DNA of 48,117 nt. Source: Actinomycetota bacterium. GTDB taxonomy: Bacteria > Actinomycetota > Actinomycetes > JACCUZ01. The position numbers and the translations under genes are program-made. The notes under the pieces are model-generated. The model searched no databases and was not told where the DNA came from. It saw only the letters and a list, made by a program, of their open reading frames with translations. Below are positions 6,919-15,139 of the stretch, one piece after another. Every line of letters begins with the position of its first letter. Positions within the stretch are counted from its first letter, which is position 1. The stretch is taken from assembly GCA_030841035.1 (NCBI GenBank), contig JAVEDI010000045.1, positions 1 through 48,117 on the forward strand, read 5' to 3'.

Positions 6919-8304
6919 TCAGCTCAGCGACAGCAGCGTCGCGCCGACACCGAGCACCGCGCACACGCCGAGGGTCCGCAGCACGGACCACTTCAGTCGG
7001 AACAGCAGCAGCGTGGCGACCAGGGTGATGCCGAGCGCCACCGGTCGCAGAGTGGTCACGTCGGGAAGCTCGAGCCTGACCGGTCCCCATGAGGTCGTGG
7101 CGGACGTGGCGAAGAGCGTGTGCAGTGCGAAAAAGATGGCGAGATTGGCGATGACGCCCACCACGGCGGCGGTGATGCCGGCCAGTGCTGCGGACAGCAT
7201 GTCGTGACCGCGCAGTCGCTCGACCCAGGGTGCACCGACGAAGACGAAGACGAAACAGGGCACGAAGGTGACCCAGGTGGTGAGCAGCGCGGCGAGCGTG
7301 GCGGCGAGCCACGGGTTCAGAGCCCCGGGGTTGCGGTAGCCGGCGAGGAACGCGACGAACTGCACGACCATGATCAGTGGGCCCGGTGTCGTCTCGGCCA
7401 GAGCGAGGCCACGCACCATCTCGCCGGGGGCAAGCCACCCGTAGACCGCGACCGCTTTCTGGGCGACGTAGGCCAGCACGGCGTACGCGCCGCCGAACGT
7501 GACCAGTGCTGCACCGGAGAAGAACAACCCCTGCTGGGTGAACACGCTTCCTCGCCCGGTGAGCGCCGCGACCGTGGCCAACGGCACACCCCAGGCGAGC
7601 AGTCCTACGGCCAGCACCCTGGCGGCGTACGCCCGGGACGGCCGCTCGGTGTTCAGTGCGTCGTCAGGGATCAGCGGCGCCGTCTCGTCGTCGGGTCCGT
7701 GGTCTGCGGGTAGCCGCACCGTCCTGGGTGCCCATCGGCCGAGCGCCGAGCCGAGGAGGGCCGCGCCCGCGATGACGACCGGGAAGGGCAGCGCGAACAC
7801 CGACAGCGCGACGAACGCGGTGACCGCGAGCCCGACCATGGCGGGATGACCCAGGGCGCGCTTGCCGACGCGCAGGACCGCCTGGGCGACGATGGCGAGC
7901 ACTGCCGGCGCGAGGCCGGCAAACACGGCGGTGACCGCGATCGAGTCCCCGGCCGCGACGTACAAGGCGGACAGCGCGAGCAAGCACAGCATCCCCGGCA
8001 GCACGAAGAGGATGCCGGCGACCAGCCCGCCACGGATCCCGTTGAGCAGCCACCCGACGTAGATGGCCAGCTGCTGGGCCTCCGGGCCGGGCAGCAACGT
8101 GCAGTAGGAGAGCGCGTGCAGGAAACGGCGCTGCCCGATCCAACGCTTCTCGTCCACCAGGTGGTGCTGCATGACCGCGATCTGGCCGGCCGGCCCGCCG
8201 AAGGTCTGCAGCGAGATGACGAACCATGCGCGAGCGGCGTCCCGGAACGGGACCACGTCCTGCGCTCGACGCCGGCGATGGTGCTCCGGTGAGATGGGCC
8301 CCAC
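6919..8304 (-). CDS. chrA: Chromate transporter ChrA, two-domain form
   Basis: A 461-residue membrane protein of the CHR family, which exports chromate. The two homologous halves are visible: the first with SLQTFGGPAGQIAVMQ and TLLPGPEAQQLAIYVGW, the second with VTFGGAYAVLAYV and AETTPGPLIMVVQFVAFLAGY. The halves are joined by a cytoplasmic linker near residue 200. About ten to twelve hydrophobic segments are present. Start is GTG 8304 (VGPISPEHH); the open frame extends upstream but lacks a start resembling the family. It begins ten bases after the histidine kinase stop, so it may be the last gene of that operon, and it converges on the ars operon with only seven bases between stops. Confidence 0.88.
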   Translation of the reverse strand: MGPISPEHHRRRRAQDVVPFRDAARAWFVISLQTFGGPAGQIAVMQHHLVDEKRWIGQRRFLHALSYCTLLPGPEAQQLAIYVGWLLNGIRGGLVAGILFVLPGMLCLLALSALYVAAGDSIAVTAVFAGLAPAVLAIVAQAVLRVGKRALGHPAMVGLAVTAFVALSVFALPFPVVIAGAALLGSALGRWAPRTVRLPADHGPDDETAPLIPDDALNTERPSRAYAARVLAVGLLAWGVPLATVAALTGRGSVFTQQGLFFSGAALVTFGGAYAVLAYVAQKAVAVYGWLAPGEMVRGLALAETTPGPLIMVVQFVAFLAGYRNPGALNPWLAATLAALLTTWVTFVPCFVFVFVGAPWVERLRGHDMLSAALAGITAAVVGVIANLAIFFALHTLFATSATTSWGPVRLELPDVTTLRPVALGITLVATLLLFRLKWSVLRTLGVCAVLGVGATLLSLS

Positions 8305-8314
8305 GCGCCTGAGG

Positions 8315-9688
8315 CTACCGACCTCCCGGTCTCGAACCGAGGGGGGCAGATACCCGGAACGTGGTGGTGCCGGGATCGCCGTCCAGCAAGGTGACGTCCC
8401 CGCCGAGGTCACGCGCCGTCTCCCGTGCGAGCCACAGCCCCAGCCCACCGGCCTGGGTGGCGTCCCGGCTGCTGACCCATGCATCGAAGATGCGGGGGGA
8501 CACGTCTGCGGGGACGCCGACTCCCGTGTTCACCACGTCGGTCACCAGGAGCTCCTGCTGCACTCGCACGCAGACGCTCACCCGCCCGCCCGGAGACGAG
8601 TGCCTGATCGCGTTGTCTGCGATGGGATCTACGACGTCGATGACGTCGGTGTCGCTGGCGCACCCGGACAGCTCCGGCGCTACATGAACGACGAGCGCCA
8701 CTCCGGCAAGGTCGGCTTGGCGTCCCCATCGGGCTGCGGCCTGCTCGAACGCTTCGGTCACGGGAACAGCCACCTGCGTCCGCGACCGGACGCGGGCAAG
8801 CATGCGGTCCACGATCAGGCTCAGCTGGTCGGCGTCGTCCACGATCCGTCGGAGAGCTGCCGACTGGCCTTGCGGATCCGCGTCGCGCAGCGCGATCTCC
8901 GCCTCGGCGCGCAACGTGGCGACCGGTGTGCGCAACCGGTGTCCGGCGTCGGCGGCGAAGGTCATCTCCCGGCTGTGGCCCTCATGGAGCCGGGCGAGCA
9001 TCCGGTTGAGCGCCTTGACGAGCCGAGTGAGCTCGGCGTCACGGCCGGGCACCGGTAGGCCGCTCGCCATCCCGGACGGGTTGACGGCCTCGGCCTCCTC
9101 CGTCAGCCGTGCGACGGCGCGCAGCGCACGTCCGGTGAGGATCCATGCAAGCAGCGCGATCGCCACCACCACGGCGAACAGCCCCACGAGCATCAGGCTC
9201 ACCAGATCACTGCTGGCAGCCGCGAAGCCCTCGGCGTCCACGGCGACGACGAGAGCGCCGGTGCCCGAGTGCGACGCGCCTCGGGACCGCAGGTCGAACG
9301 GCACACCGAGAGCGGCGAGGTCGATGTCGGGGCTGTGGTGTGGTCGCCTCGCCATCACACCGTCGGACCCCGCGGCCCGGACGGCGCGGATGTCGACGAG
9401 TGGCGGCAGCCCGGCCAGACCTCGGCTCGCCGTCAGCACCCGACCGTCAGGACCGATGACCTGGATCAGGTCGGTCTTGGCACTGCCTCGGTCGGGTCGC
9501 AGCGTCCCGTCGGGCCGGACCTCGTCGCGGACCACGTCCAGTCGGCTGAGCAGAGCGCTGCGTATGGCGCGGTCCTGCACGCCGTGCATCCGGATGGTCG
9601 CCGCGGTTCCGAAGAGCACTGCGAACACGAGGCCTACCGCCACGGCCGCGAGGACGAGGCGACCGCGAAGCGACGAGACGGCGCTCAT
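8315..9688 (-). CDS. Sensor histidine kinase
   Basis: A 457-residue membrane kinase partnered with the upstream OmpR-type regulator. Transmembrane helix one spans about residues 11-31 and helix two about 163-185, enclosing a roughly 130-residue extracellular sensor. A HAMP region follows (RALRAVARLTEEAEAV). The dimerisation/phosphorylation helix carries His250 in DAGHRLRTPVATLR. The ATPase has an N box (DNAIRHS), a G1 box with Asn in place of the usual Asp (VNTGVGVP, a variant known in this kinase class) and a G2 box (GGLGLWLA). Its ATG overlaps the regulator stop as ATGA. The stimulus is unknown; the ABC/lipoprotein context suggests envelope stress or peptides. Confidence 0.9.
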   Translation of the reverse strand: MSAVSSLRGRLVLAAVAVGLVFAVLFGTAATIRMHGVQDRAIRSALLSRLDVVRDEVRPDGTLRPDRGSAKTDLIQVIGPDGRVLTASRGLAGLPPLVDIRAVRAAGSDGVMARRPHHSPDIDLAALGVPFDLRSRGASHSGTGALVVAVDAEGFAAASSDLVSLMLVGLFAVVVAIALLAWILTGRALRAVARLTEEAEAVNPSGMASGLPVPGRDAELTRLVKALNRMLARLHEGHSREMTFAADAGHRLRTPVATLRAEAEIALRDADPQGQSAALRRIVDDADQLSLIVDRMLARVRSRTQVAVPVTEAFEQAAARWGRQADLAGVALVVHVAPELSGCASDTDVIDVVDPIADNAIRHSSPGGRVSVCVRVQQELLVTDVVNTGVGVPADVSPRIFDAWVSSRDATQAGGLGLWLARETARDLGGDVTLLDGDPGTTTFRVSAPLGSRPGGR

Positions 9689-10362
9689 TCGTGTGACACG
9701 AGCCGGTAGCCGACACCGCGAACGGTCTCGATGAGCTCGGACGCGCCCGCCGCAGACAGGCGCTCCCTCAGGTAGCGCACGTAGACGTCCACGACGTTGG
9801 ATGTCCCGTCGTAGGCGTAGTCCCACACGTGGTCGAGGATCTCGCTGCGGCGCAGTACGTCGCCTGGACGTCGCATGAAGTAGTCCAGCAGCGCGAACTC
9901 CTTCGGGGACAGGGGCACGGGCCGGTCCCTCCACCGCACCTGGTGCGCGGCCGGGTCGAGCACGATGTCGCCGTTGCGCAGTGCCGCCGGCCGCTCGGTG
10001 TCCCCGCGCCGCAGGAGCGCGCGCAGTCGCGCGGTGAGCTCGTTGAAGGCGAAGGGCTTTCCGAGGTAGTCGTCGGCTCCGCTGTCGAGACCGGTGACGC
10101 GGTCCTGCACGCCGGTGCGGGCGGTGAGCATGAGGACCGGTGTCCATCGTTCCTCGCTGCGCAGCCAGCGGCACCAGTCGAACCCGGACTCGCCGTTCGG
10201 CAGCCCGACGTCGCAGACCACGGCGTCGTACGGCGTGCTGTGTACCGCGTGCCGGGCGCCAGTGGCATCGGCGACCACGTCCACCGCCCAGCCGTCCTGC
10301 TCCAGTCCGCGGCGTAGCAGCGCGGCCATGCGCGTGTCGTCCTCGATGATCAGCAGCTTCAC
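9685..10362 (-). CDS. OmpR/PhoB-family response regulator
   Basis: A 225-residue DNA-binding response regulator. The receiver domain begins VKLLIIEDD, with acidic pocket E7-D8-D9, phospho-acceptor Asp51 (CDVGLP), a conserved Thr in MLTAR and Lys in YLGKPF. The winged-helix output domain begins near residue 125, with PLSPKEFALLDYFMRRPG, VWDYAYDGTSNVVDVYVRYLR and the wing TVRGVGYRL. Start is GTG 10362 with GAGGAGG seven bases upstream; an earlier in-frame GTG overlaps the permease stop and is less likely. It lies 40 bases after the permease. The 11-bp-phased direct repeat at 15090-15110 is its best candidate site. Confidence 0.93.
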   Translation of the reverse strand: MKLLIIEDDTRMAALLRRGLEQDGWAVDVVADATGARHAVHSTPYDAVVCDVGLPNGESGFDWCRWLRSEERWTPVLMLTARTGVQDRVTGLDSGADDYLGKPFAFNELTARLRALLRRGDTERPAALRNGDIVLDPAAHQVRWRDRPVPLSPKEFALLDYFMRRPGDVLRRSEILDHVWDYAYDGTSNVVDVYVRYLRERLSAAGASELIETVRGVGYRLVSHE

Positions 10363-10402
10363 GCCTCGGCCTCCTCGGTCGACGCTACCCGGGATCCGCA
10401 GC

Positions 10403-13039
10403 TCACAGGTCACGCAGCTCGCTGGGCCCTGCGCGAGCGACCAGCCGGCCGGTAGCGCCCACCACCAGGACGGTGACGGTGAGGACGAGAGCCCCGAGGC
10501 TGCCCAGGTAGGCCCAGGGAACCGTGGCGGCGGCCGGCGGTGGGTCGAAGATGCCGGTCAACACCTTGATCAGCAGGTACGCGATCGCAGCGCCGATGAC
10601 GGCGCCGCCGAGCATCCCGGCCGCGACCACGGCGCGGGCCTCGCTGCTGAGGAAGCGACCGCGTTGCCGCGAGCTCGCACCGAGGGCGGCCAGCAGGACG
10701 AGGGCCCGCCGCCGCTCGAGGATGCCGCCCAGCAGGGCGAGCGCCGAGCAGGCCAGGGCCAGGACGACGCCGAACCCGAGCTCGAGCCGCGAGAGCCCCG
10801 CCAGATCGGTGGCAGCGAGACCGGACGCGGTGGTGACCTGGGCTCGCGCCGAGTCGACGTCCTGAACCTGGACCCCGGTGCCCGCGAGCCTCGAACGCAG
10901 CGCCGCAGCGGTGACCTTCGGCTTCTGGGTCTTGACGAGGAACGTGCCGACGGCGTCCGAGCCGGTGATGCGTGACAGGTAGCCGGAGTTGGCCACGATG
11001 AAGCTGTCCTTGGGCGCGGTAGGCCATTCGTCGACCTGTCCGACCACATGGAAGGCGACCGGCCGGTAGGCCTGATCGGCGCCCGTCTGCAGGCGGATGC
11101 GGATCAGGTCGCCCGTGTGCAGCTGGTAGTCGTGCAGGGTCTCGCCGGACAGCAGCACGCCGTCGGGTGTGGAGCGCAACGAAGCCAGCGCGTCGGCGAT
11201 GCTGCCACCGGGGACGAAGGCGTCCTGGAGGGGCGCGACCCGGGCGAACGTGTCGGCGCGCACACCGTAGATGTCCTGCAGGTCCGGGCCCACGTAGGCA
11301 AACCGGTGTTGGAGCGGCTCGACAGCTTGCACGCCTGCGGAACCGGAGAGGTTCTGTCCGGCACGTGGCCCGACATGCGAGCCGGGGGGTTGCACGACGG
11401 CGACGTCGCTGCCCACGGTGAGGGCGACGTCCAGACGTGACTGCGTCCGGTAGGTGGCCGTGAAGACGGCCGTCGAGGCGGCGAGCCCGAGGGCGACCGC
11501 GAGGCCGGCCGCGCCGCGGGCGATCACCCTGCGCCGTCGCCGCAGGGCCGCCGCCTCGAGCTCTGGAGCCGAGCCCGGTCGGCGCGGCAGCTGCCAGCGA
11601 CCACGACGGCGTCCGGTCCAGAGCGCGGTGAGTCGCCAGACCAGCAGGGCCAGCCCGGGCCAGGCCAGGGCCGGGCCGGCCAGCGCTGCGTAGTTGACCT
11701 GGGTGGCCGGCACGCCTTCTGGCGCCAGGACCACGTGATAGCCGCTGCGTGCGGTCGGCACGAAGGCCGCCACGGCGCCAGCGAGCAGGATGACGTCGAG
11801 GCCCGCCCGCAGGGGCCAGGGATTTCCGTGCCGCGGCGCTTGCGCTGCGTCGGCCGCGACGTCCGAGCCGCCCCGGCCGGCGGTCATCTGCCTCAGCATC
11901 CCGAGCTGGGTGCCCAACGCGAGCACGAAGCCTCCGACGACGGCGAGCACCGTCCAGCTGAGCGAGAGGCTGGTGGCGGGTGGCAGGGCGAGTCGCACGG
12001 CAAGCGTCGCGAGCGGTACCCCGAGTACGGCGCCCAGCGCAGCTGTGACGGCCGCCTCGGCTGCGACCATCCGCAGCACCGCTGGAGCGTCCGCGCCGCG
12101 CAGCCGCAGCAGCGCGACCTCGCGCCTGCGCCGGTCGGAGCGCAAGGCCACCACGAGTGCGGCGACCACCACGGCCAGCGCAATGCCCGGCAGGCCCAGG
12201 AGCAGGAACAGCAGGTCGGCGTACCTGGCGTCCTCTCCGGCGGCACTCAGCGCGGCACCGAGGTTGTCGCCCACCAGGGCGCCACCCGCGACCGCTGCCT
12301 GGAAGTGGTTCGCTCGGGCGGCGACGAGCAGCGCGGCAGCCTGCGGGTCGCTCGGCAGGCTGGTGTGCCGGAATCCGACATGCAGCTGCCGCACGACCGT
12401 GGCGCCGCGCGTCAGCGAGTCGAAGAGAGCAGGCGGGACCAGCACGACGTTGTCCGGCGGCGCGCTTGCACCGGAACCGGGGGCGAGGCCGACCACCTGG
12501 AAGAACGAGTCTGCACCGGGCATGTCGACGACGCCGGCCACGGTCACGGCACGGCTCCCGGCCGGGCTGCGCACCGTGATCGTGTCGTGGGGGGACACGG
12601 CGAGGTTCGCGGCGGTCTGCTGCAGAAGCAGTACGCCGGTGTCGGCACCGAGCAGGTGACGCAGCTGGCCGGGGAAGACGGCCGAGTAGCCCGGGGGGAG
12701 GGCGACGACGACCGCGGCGCCGGTCTGGCGCGTGCCCGCGGGGCCGCTCGACTCGAGAGCCGGGACACGGGCGTAGGACACCGGTGTGGCCGAGCGCAGT
12801 CCCGGCAGCCGCGCGACCTGTCCTGCCACCTGGCCGCGGCTGCCCGCAGTGGTCAGCTGGACCTGCCAGTCGGTCGGCACCGATGCTGCCGCCCGTAGCG
12901 TGAGTGCCGCGTGACTCTGCACGACGAAGGCGCCGAGAGAGGCGACGAAACCAACCGCAACCGCGATGCTCACCGCTGCGGTCAGCAGTTCCGCGGGGCG
13001 CCGGCGGACCAGGCCGGCGAGCCAGCCGAGAGTCCTCAT
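10403..13039 (-). CDS. FtsX-like ABC transporter permease
   Basis: An 878-residue permease of the FtsX/MacB-like type. An N-terminal membrane helix (about residues 20-40) precedes a large extracellular domain, then a cluster of helices from about 265 to 360 (LLFLLLGLPGIALAVVVAALVV), a second extracellular domain (about 500-720) and C-terminal helices ending VLTVTVLVVGATGRLVAR. The two-block layout resembles permeases of lipoprotein or antimicrobial-peptide ABC systems. Start is ATG 13039, overlapping the ATPase stop by four bases (ATGA). It is served by two adjacent ATPase genes. The substrate cannot be read from sequence; the operon context suggests peptide detoxification or envelope remodelling. 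Confidence 0.87.
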   Translation of the reverse strand: MRTLGWLAGLVRRRPAELLTAAVSIAVAVGFVASLGAFVVQSHAALTLRAAASVPTDWQVQLTTAGSRGQVAGQVARLPGLRSATPVSYARVPALESSGPAGTRQTGAAVVVALPPGYSAVFPGQLRHLLGADTGVLLLQQTAANLAVSPHDTITVRSPAGSRAVTVAGVVDMPGADSFFQVVGLAPGSGASAPPDNVVLVPPALFDSLTRGATVVRQLHVGFRHTSLPSDPQAAALLVAARANHFQAAVAGGALVGDNLGAALSAAGEDARYADLLFLLLGLPGIALAVVVAALVVALRSDRRRREVALLRLRGADAPAVLRMVAAEAAVTAALGAVLGVPLATLAVRLALPPATSLSLSWTVLAVVGGFVLALGTQLGMLRQMTAGRGGSDVAADAAQAPRHGNPWPLRAGLDVILLAGAVAAFVPTARSGYHVVLAPEGVPATQVNYAALAGPALAWPGLALLVWRLTALWTGRRRGRWQLPRRPGSAPELEAAALRRRRRVIARGAAGLAVALGLAASTAVFTATYRTQSRLDVALTVGSDVAVVQPPGSHVGPRAGQNLSGSAGVQAVEPLQHRFAYVGPDLQDIYGVRADTFARVAPLQDAFVPGGSIADALASLRSTPDGVLLSGETLHDYQLHTGDLIRIRLQTGADQAYRPVAFHVVGQVDEWPTAPKDSFIVANSGYLSRITGSDAVGTFLVKTQKPKVTAAALRSRLAGTGVQVQDVDSARAQVTTASGLAATDLAGLSRLELGFGVVLALACSALALLGGILERRRALVLLAALGASSRQRGRFLSSEARAVVAAGMLGGAVIGAAIAYLLIKVLTGIFDPPPAAATVPWAYLGSLGALVLTVTVLVVGATGRLVARAGPSELRDL

Positions 13040-13701
13040 CGGGGTGCCCCCTGCACGAGCAGTCCCTCGTCGACGACCACCCGCTCGTCGAGCATGTCGG
13101 CGAGCTCCGGGTCGTGTGTCGCCAGGAGCAACGCACCTCCGGCGGCGCGCACGCCGTCGATCAGGGCCCGCACGACCTCGTGGGCGTGCCCCCGGTCGAG
13201 GGCTCCCGTCGGCTCGTCGGCGAGCACCAGCTGGTGGCCACCTGCCAGGGCCCGAGCGACGGCGATCCGTTGCTGCTGACCGCCGGAGAGCTGCGCGGGC
13301 AGTGCCTCGGCGCAGTCCAGCACCCCCAGCAGAGCCAGGGCACTCGTCGCCGCAGCGCGGGCGGCCAGCAGGTCGACCCCGCTCAAGCGCAGCGGCAGGG
13401 TCACGTTCTCCTGCGCGCTGAGCTCCGGCACGAGCGAGGGCGCCTGGAAGACCAGACCGATCCGACCCCGTGGCGGCTGCGAGCCCTGCAGCAGTCCGGG
13501 CCACGTGATCCGGCCACCGGTCACCGGAATCAGTCCCGCCAGGGCCAGCAGGAGCGTCGTCTTCCCACTACCGGACCGGCCGGTCACGGCCACATCAGCA
13601 CCCGGGCGCACCGCGAGGTCCACGTCCCGGATGACCTCGGTTCCCCCCAACCGGATCGAGAGGGACTCGGCGAGCACGAGGGGGGTCGACGGGGACGTCA
13701 T
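13036..13701 (-). CDS. ABC transporter ATPase, MacB/LolD-like (second of the pair)
   Basis: A 221-residue nucleotide-binding subunit with Walker A GRSGSGKTT, Q-loop VFQAPSL, signature LSGGQQQRIAVARAL, Walker B LVLADEPTGALD and switch histidine LLATHDPELA. All catalytic motifs are intact. The full length and LolD/MacB-like signature fit export-type partners of FtsX-like permeases. Its ATG (13701) overlaps the stop of the preceding ATPase gene, and its stop overlaps the permease start, so these genes are translationally coupled. It is less divergent from consensus than the other ATPase and is probably the main power stroke subunit. Confidence 0.93.
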   Translation of the reverse strand: MTSPSTPLVLAESLSIRLGGTEVIRDVDLAVRPGADVAVTGRSGSGKTTLLLALAGLIPVTGGRITWPGLLQGSQPPRGRIGLVFQAPSLVPELSAQENVTLPLRLSGVDLLAARAAATSALALLGVLDCAEALPAQLSGGQQQRIAVARALAGGHQLVLADEPTGALDRGHAHEVVRALIDGVRAAGGALLLATHDPELADMLDERVVVDEGLLVQGAPR

Positions 13702-14363
13702 GACACCCTGCCGTCGACGAGCCGGACGACGCGGTCCGCCGCGGCCGCCACGGCCTCGGAGTGGGTCACCAGGACCGAGCCACCGCGCGCGGGGCGAAGG
13801 GTGCGCAGCAGGTCGACCAGAGCGGACTCCTCCGGCCGGCTGACCTCCGCGGTCGGCTCGTCGGCCAGCAACAGGACCGGGTGGCCCACCAGTGCCACCG
13901 CGAGGTTGGCCCGCGCGGTCTCGCCACCGGAGAGGGTGGACGGCCTGCTTCGGGGCCGGTGGGCCAGACCGACCATCTCCAGCAGCGCCATCAGCTGCGG
14001 CTTCGAGGGAGGAGCCGATCGGAAGGACGCGGCCAGCCGAAGGTTGCCCAGGACGTCGAGGTGCTCGACGAGCCCGCTGGACTGGGTCAGCACGCCGATC
14101 AGCCGACCGCGGATCCTGGCGCGGACCGTGCCGCCCTGGTGGCTCAGACGTTCCCCCGCGACGGTCACGCGACCGCCGTCCGGGTCGTCGAGGCCCGCCA
14201 GCAGGTTCAGCAGCGTCGACTTGCCGGAACCGGAAGGCCCCACCACGGCGAGTGTCTCGCCGGCCTGCACCGTCAAGGAGACGTCGCGTAGTGCCGCAAC
14301 CTCCTCGCCACCTCGGCGGTAGAAGCGGTGCAAGCCGGTGGCCTCGAGCACGGGAGCGGTCAT
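13698..14363 (-). CDS. ABC transporter ATPase (first of the pair)
   Basis: A 221-residue nucleotide-binding subunit with Walker A GPSGSGKST, signature LSGGETARANLAVAL (less usual after LSGGE) and Walker B LLLADEPTAEVSRPEE, where the D-loop differs from the common SALD. The switch histidine is in LVTHSEAVA. The Q-loop region reads GVLTQSSGLVEHLDV. It is probably a heterodimer partner of the next ATPase, with one permease polypeptide containing two membrane blocks. Start is ATG 14363 inside the stop of the lipoprotein gene (ATGA). Confidence 0.9.
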   Translation of the reverse strand: MTAPVLEATGLHRFYRRGGEEVAALRDVSLTVQAGETLAVVGPSGSGKSTLLNLLAGLDDPDGGRVTVAGERLSHQGGTVRARIRGRLIGVLTQSSGLVEHLDVLGNLRLAASFRSAPPSKPQLMALLEMVGLAHRPRSRPSTLSGGETARANLAVALVGHPVLLLADEPTAEVSRPEESALVDLLRTLRPARGGSVLVTHSEAVAAAADRVVRLVDGRVS

Positions 14364-15067
14364 CGGATCCGCAGGCTTCGTGACATGGTCCGGTAGGCGT
14401 CCACGTTGTCCGCTCCTACCGGCCCGAAGAGGTCCAGCCGTACGACGCGGCCCGCGCGGAACACGAGGTACTCCTCCACCTCGTCGCGGTAGACCTTCCC
14501 CGTGACGGGATCGGGGTCGGAGTTGCGCCGGAAGACGATGCGGACTCCCCGGCCACCGGGCAACGACACCGCGTTCATGCGGCGCAGGTGGAATGCCGGC
14601 ACGGACCGGGCCAGGCGCGGTACGTCGGTGGTCCGGGCCGAGGCCAGGGTCGGTGCCGACGGTGCCGGCGCGCTCTGCGCGGCCACTCCGTTCAGCTTGT
14701 CGGTGAACCTGACCTGCGCACCGCTACCTGTCTGGGCCCAGCCCTCGGGGTGCGTGAACTGGTAGCCGCCGGCCGCGTTCGTATACCGGACGAACGCCAG
14801 GTTGTCGGGGATGTCGCCGGGTGGGTTGCTCTCCACCGGAACCGGCGCGACCTTGCTGTGCGTACCGGACGGCGTGGCCGACGAGCGGGACGTCTCGGGT
14901 ACGGGCGAGGCCGGGGTGCTGCCCGCGGAGCCGAGCGGAGTGCTCGCACTGCCGCCGCTGCCGCCACCGGCGGCGCAGCTGGTCACGGTAACGGTCGCCG
15001 CGAGGACCACGGCAGGAACGCCGAGGACGAGGAGGCCGAGATGTCGGGGGTTTCTTCGGGTGCTCAC
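14360..15067 (-). CDS. Probable secreted lipoprotein, first gene of the TCS-ABC operon
   Basis: A 235-residue exported protein. Residues 1-30 form a basic then hydrophobic signal (RRNPRHLGLLVLGVPAVVLA) ending VTSC, a plausible though weak lipobox with Cys31. A low-complexity Gly/Ser/Thr/Pro linker runs to about residue 75, then a globular domain with YTNAAGGYQFTHPEGWAQ and later EYLVFRAGRVVRLDLFG. This resembles actinobacterial lipoproteins of the PsbP/LpqN type, but I cannot assign a family. It is joined by four-base overlap to the ABC genes and may deliver ligand to the permease or the kinase. Start is GTG 15067, inside an inverted repeat. Confidence 0.78.
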   Translation of the reverse strand: MSTRRNPRHLGLLVLGVPAVVLAATVTVTSCAAGGGSGGSASTPLGSAGSTPASPVPETSRSSATPSGTHSKVAPVPVESNPPGDIPDNLAFVRYTNAAGGYQFTHPEGWAQTGSGAQVRFTDKLNGVAAQSAPAPSAPTLASARTTDVPRLARSVPAFHLRRMNAVSLPGGRGVRIVFRRNSDPDPVTGKVYRDEVEEYLVFRAGRVVRLDLFGPVGADNVDAYRTMSRSLRIR

Positions 15068-15091
15068 GGATCGACCATCACAGATCCGTGA
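15064..15091. promoter_or_regulatory. Inverted repeat TCACGGATC-N10-GATCCGTGA at the lipoprotein start
   Basis: Exact nine-base arms that include the GTG start codon of the lipoprotein; nested inside is CATCAC-N6-GTGATG (15076-15093). It could be an operator over the promoter or a hairpin affecting translation. It lies directly beside the 15090-15110 direct repeat in the divergent spacer with Nif3. Confidence 0.4.
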
Positions 15092-15110
15092 TGAGAGCAC
15101 GATGAGAGCA
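15090..15110 (-). promoter_or_regulatory. Tandem 11-bp-phased direct repeat, likely response-regulator site
   Basis: GATGAGAGCA occurs twice (15090-15099 and 15101-15110), one base apart; read with the operon it is TGCTCTCATC repeated at 11-base phase. OmpR-type regulators bind as head-to-tail dimers to such repeats. It lies 23-43 bases before the first operon gene, where an activator overlapping -35 would sit. Autoregulation is inferred. Confidence 0.5.
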
Positions 15111-15139
15111 AGGGGCCGCCCAAGAAGTAACCTGCGCGC

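Noticed and set aside
10410-13136. A 908-codon frame overlapping the FtsX-like permease on the same strand
   Set aside because: It is an out-of-frame shadow. It is arginine-rich, has no membrane pattern and does not match a family.
13040-13504. Extension of the permease frame to a 1033-residue protein
   Set aside because: The extra N-terminus is arginine/proline-rich and overlaps the ATPase gene; ATG 13039 overlaps the ATPase stop as expected.
3893-15139. Integrase, transposase or prophage genes in the accessory block
   Set aside because: All coding regions there were assigned to other families, and no recombinase motif was seen.
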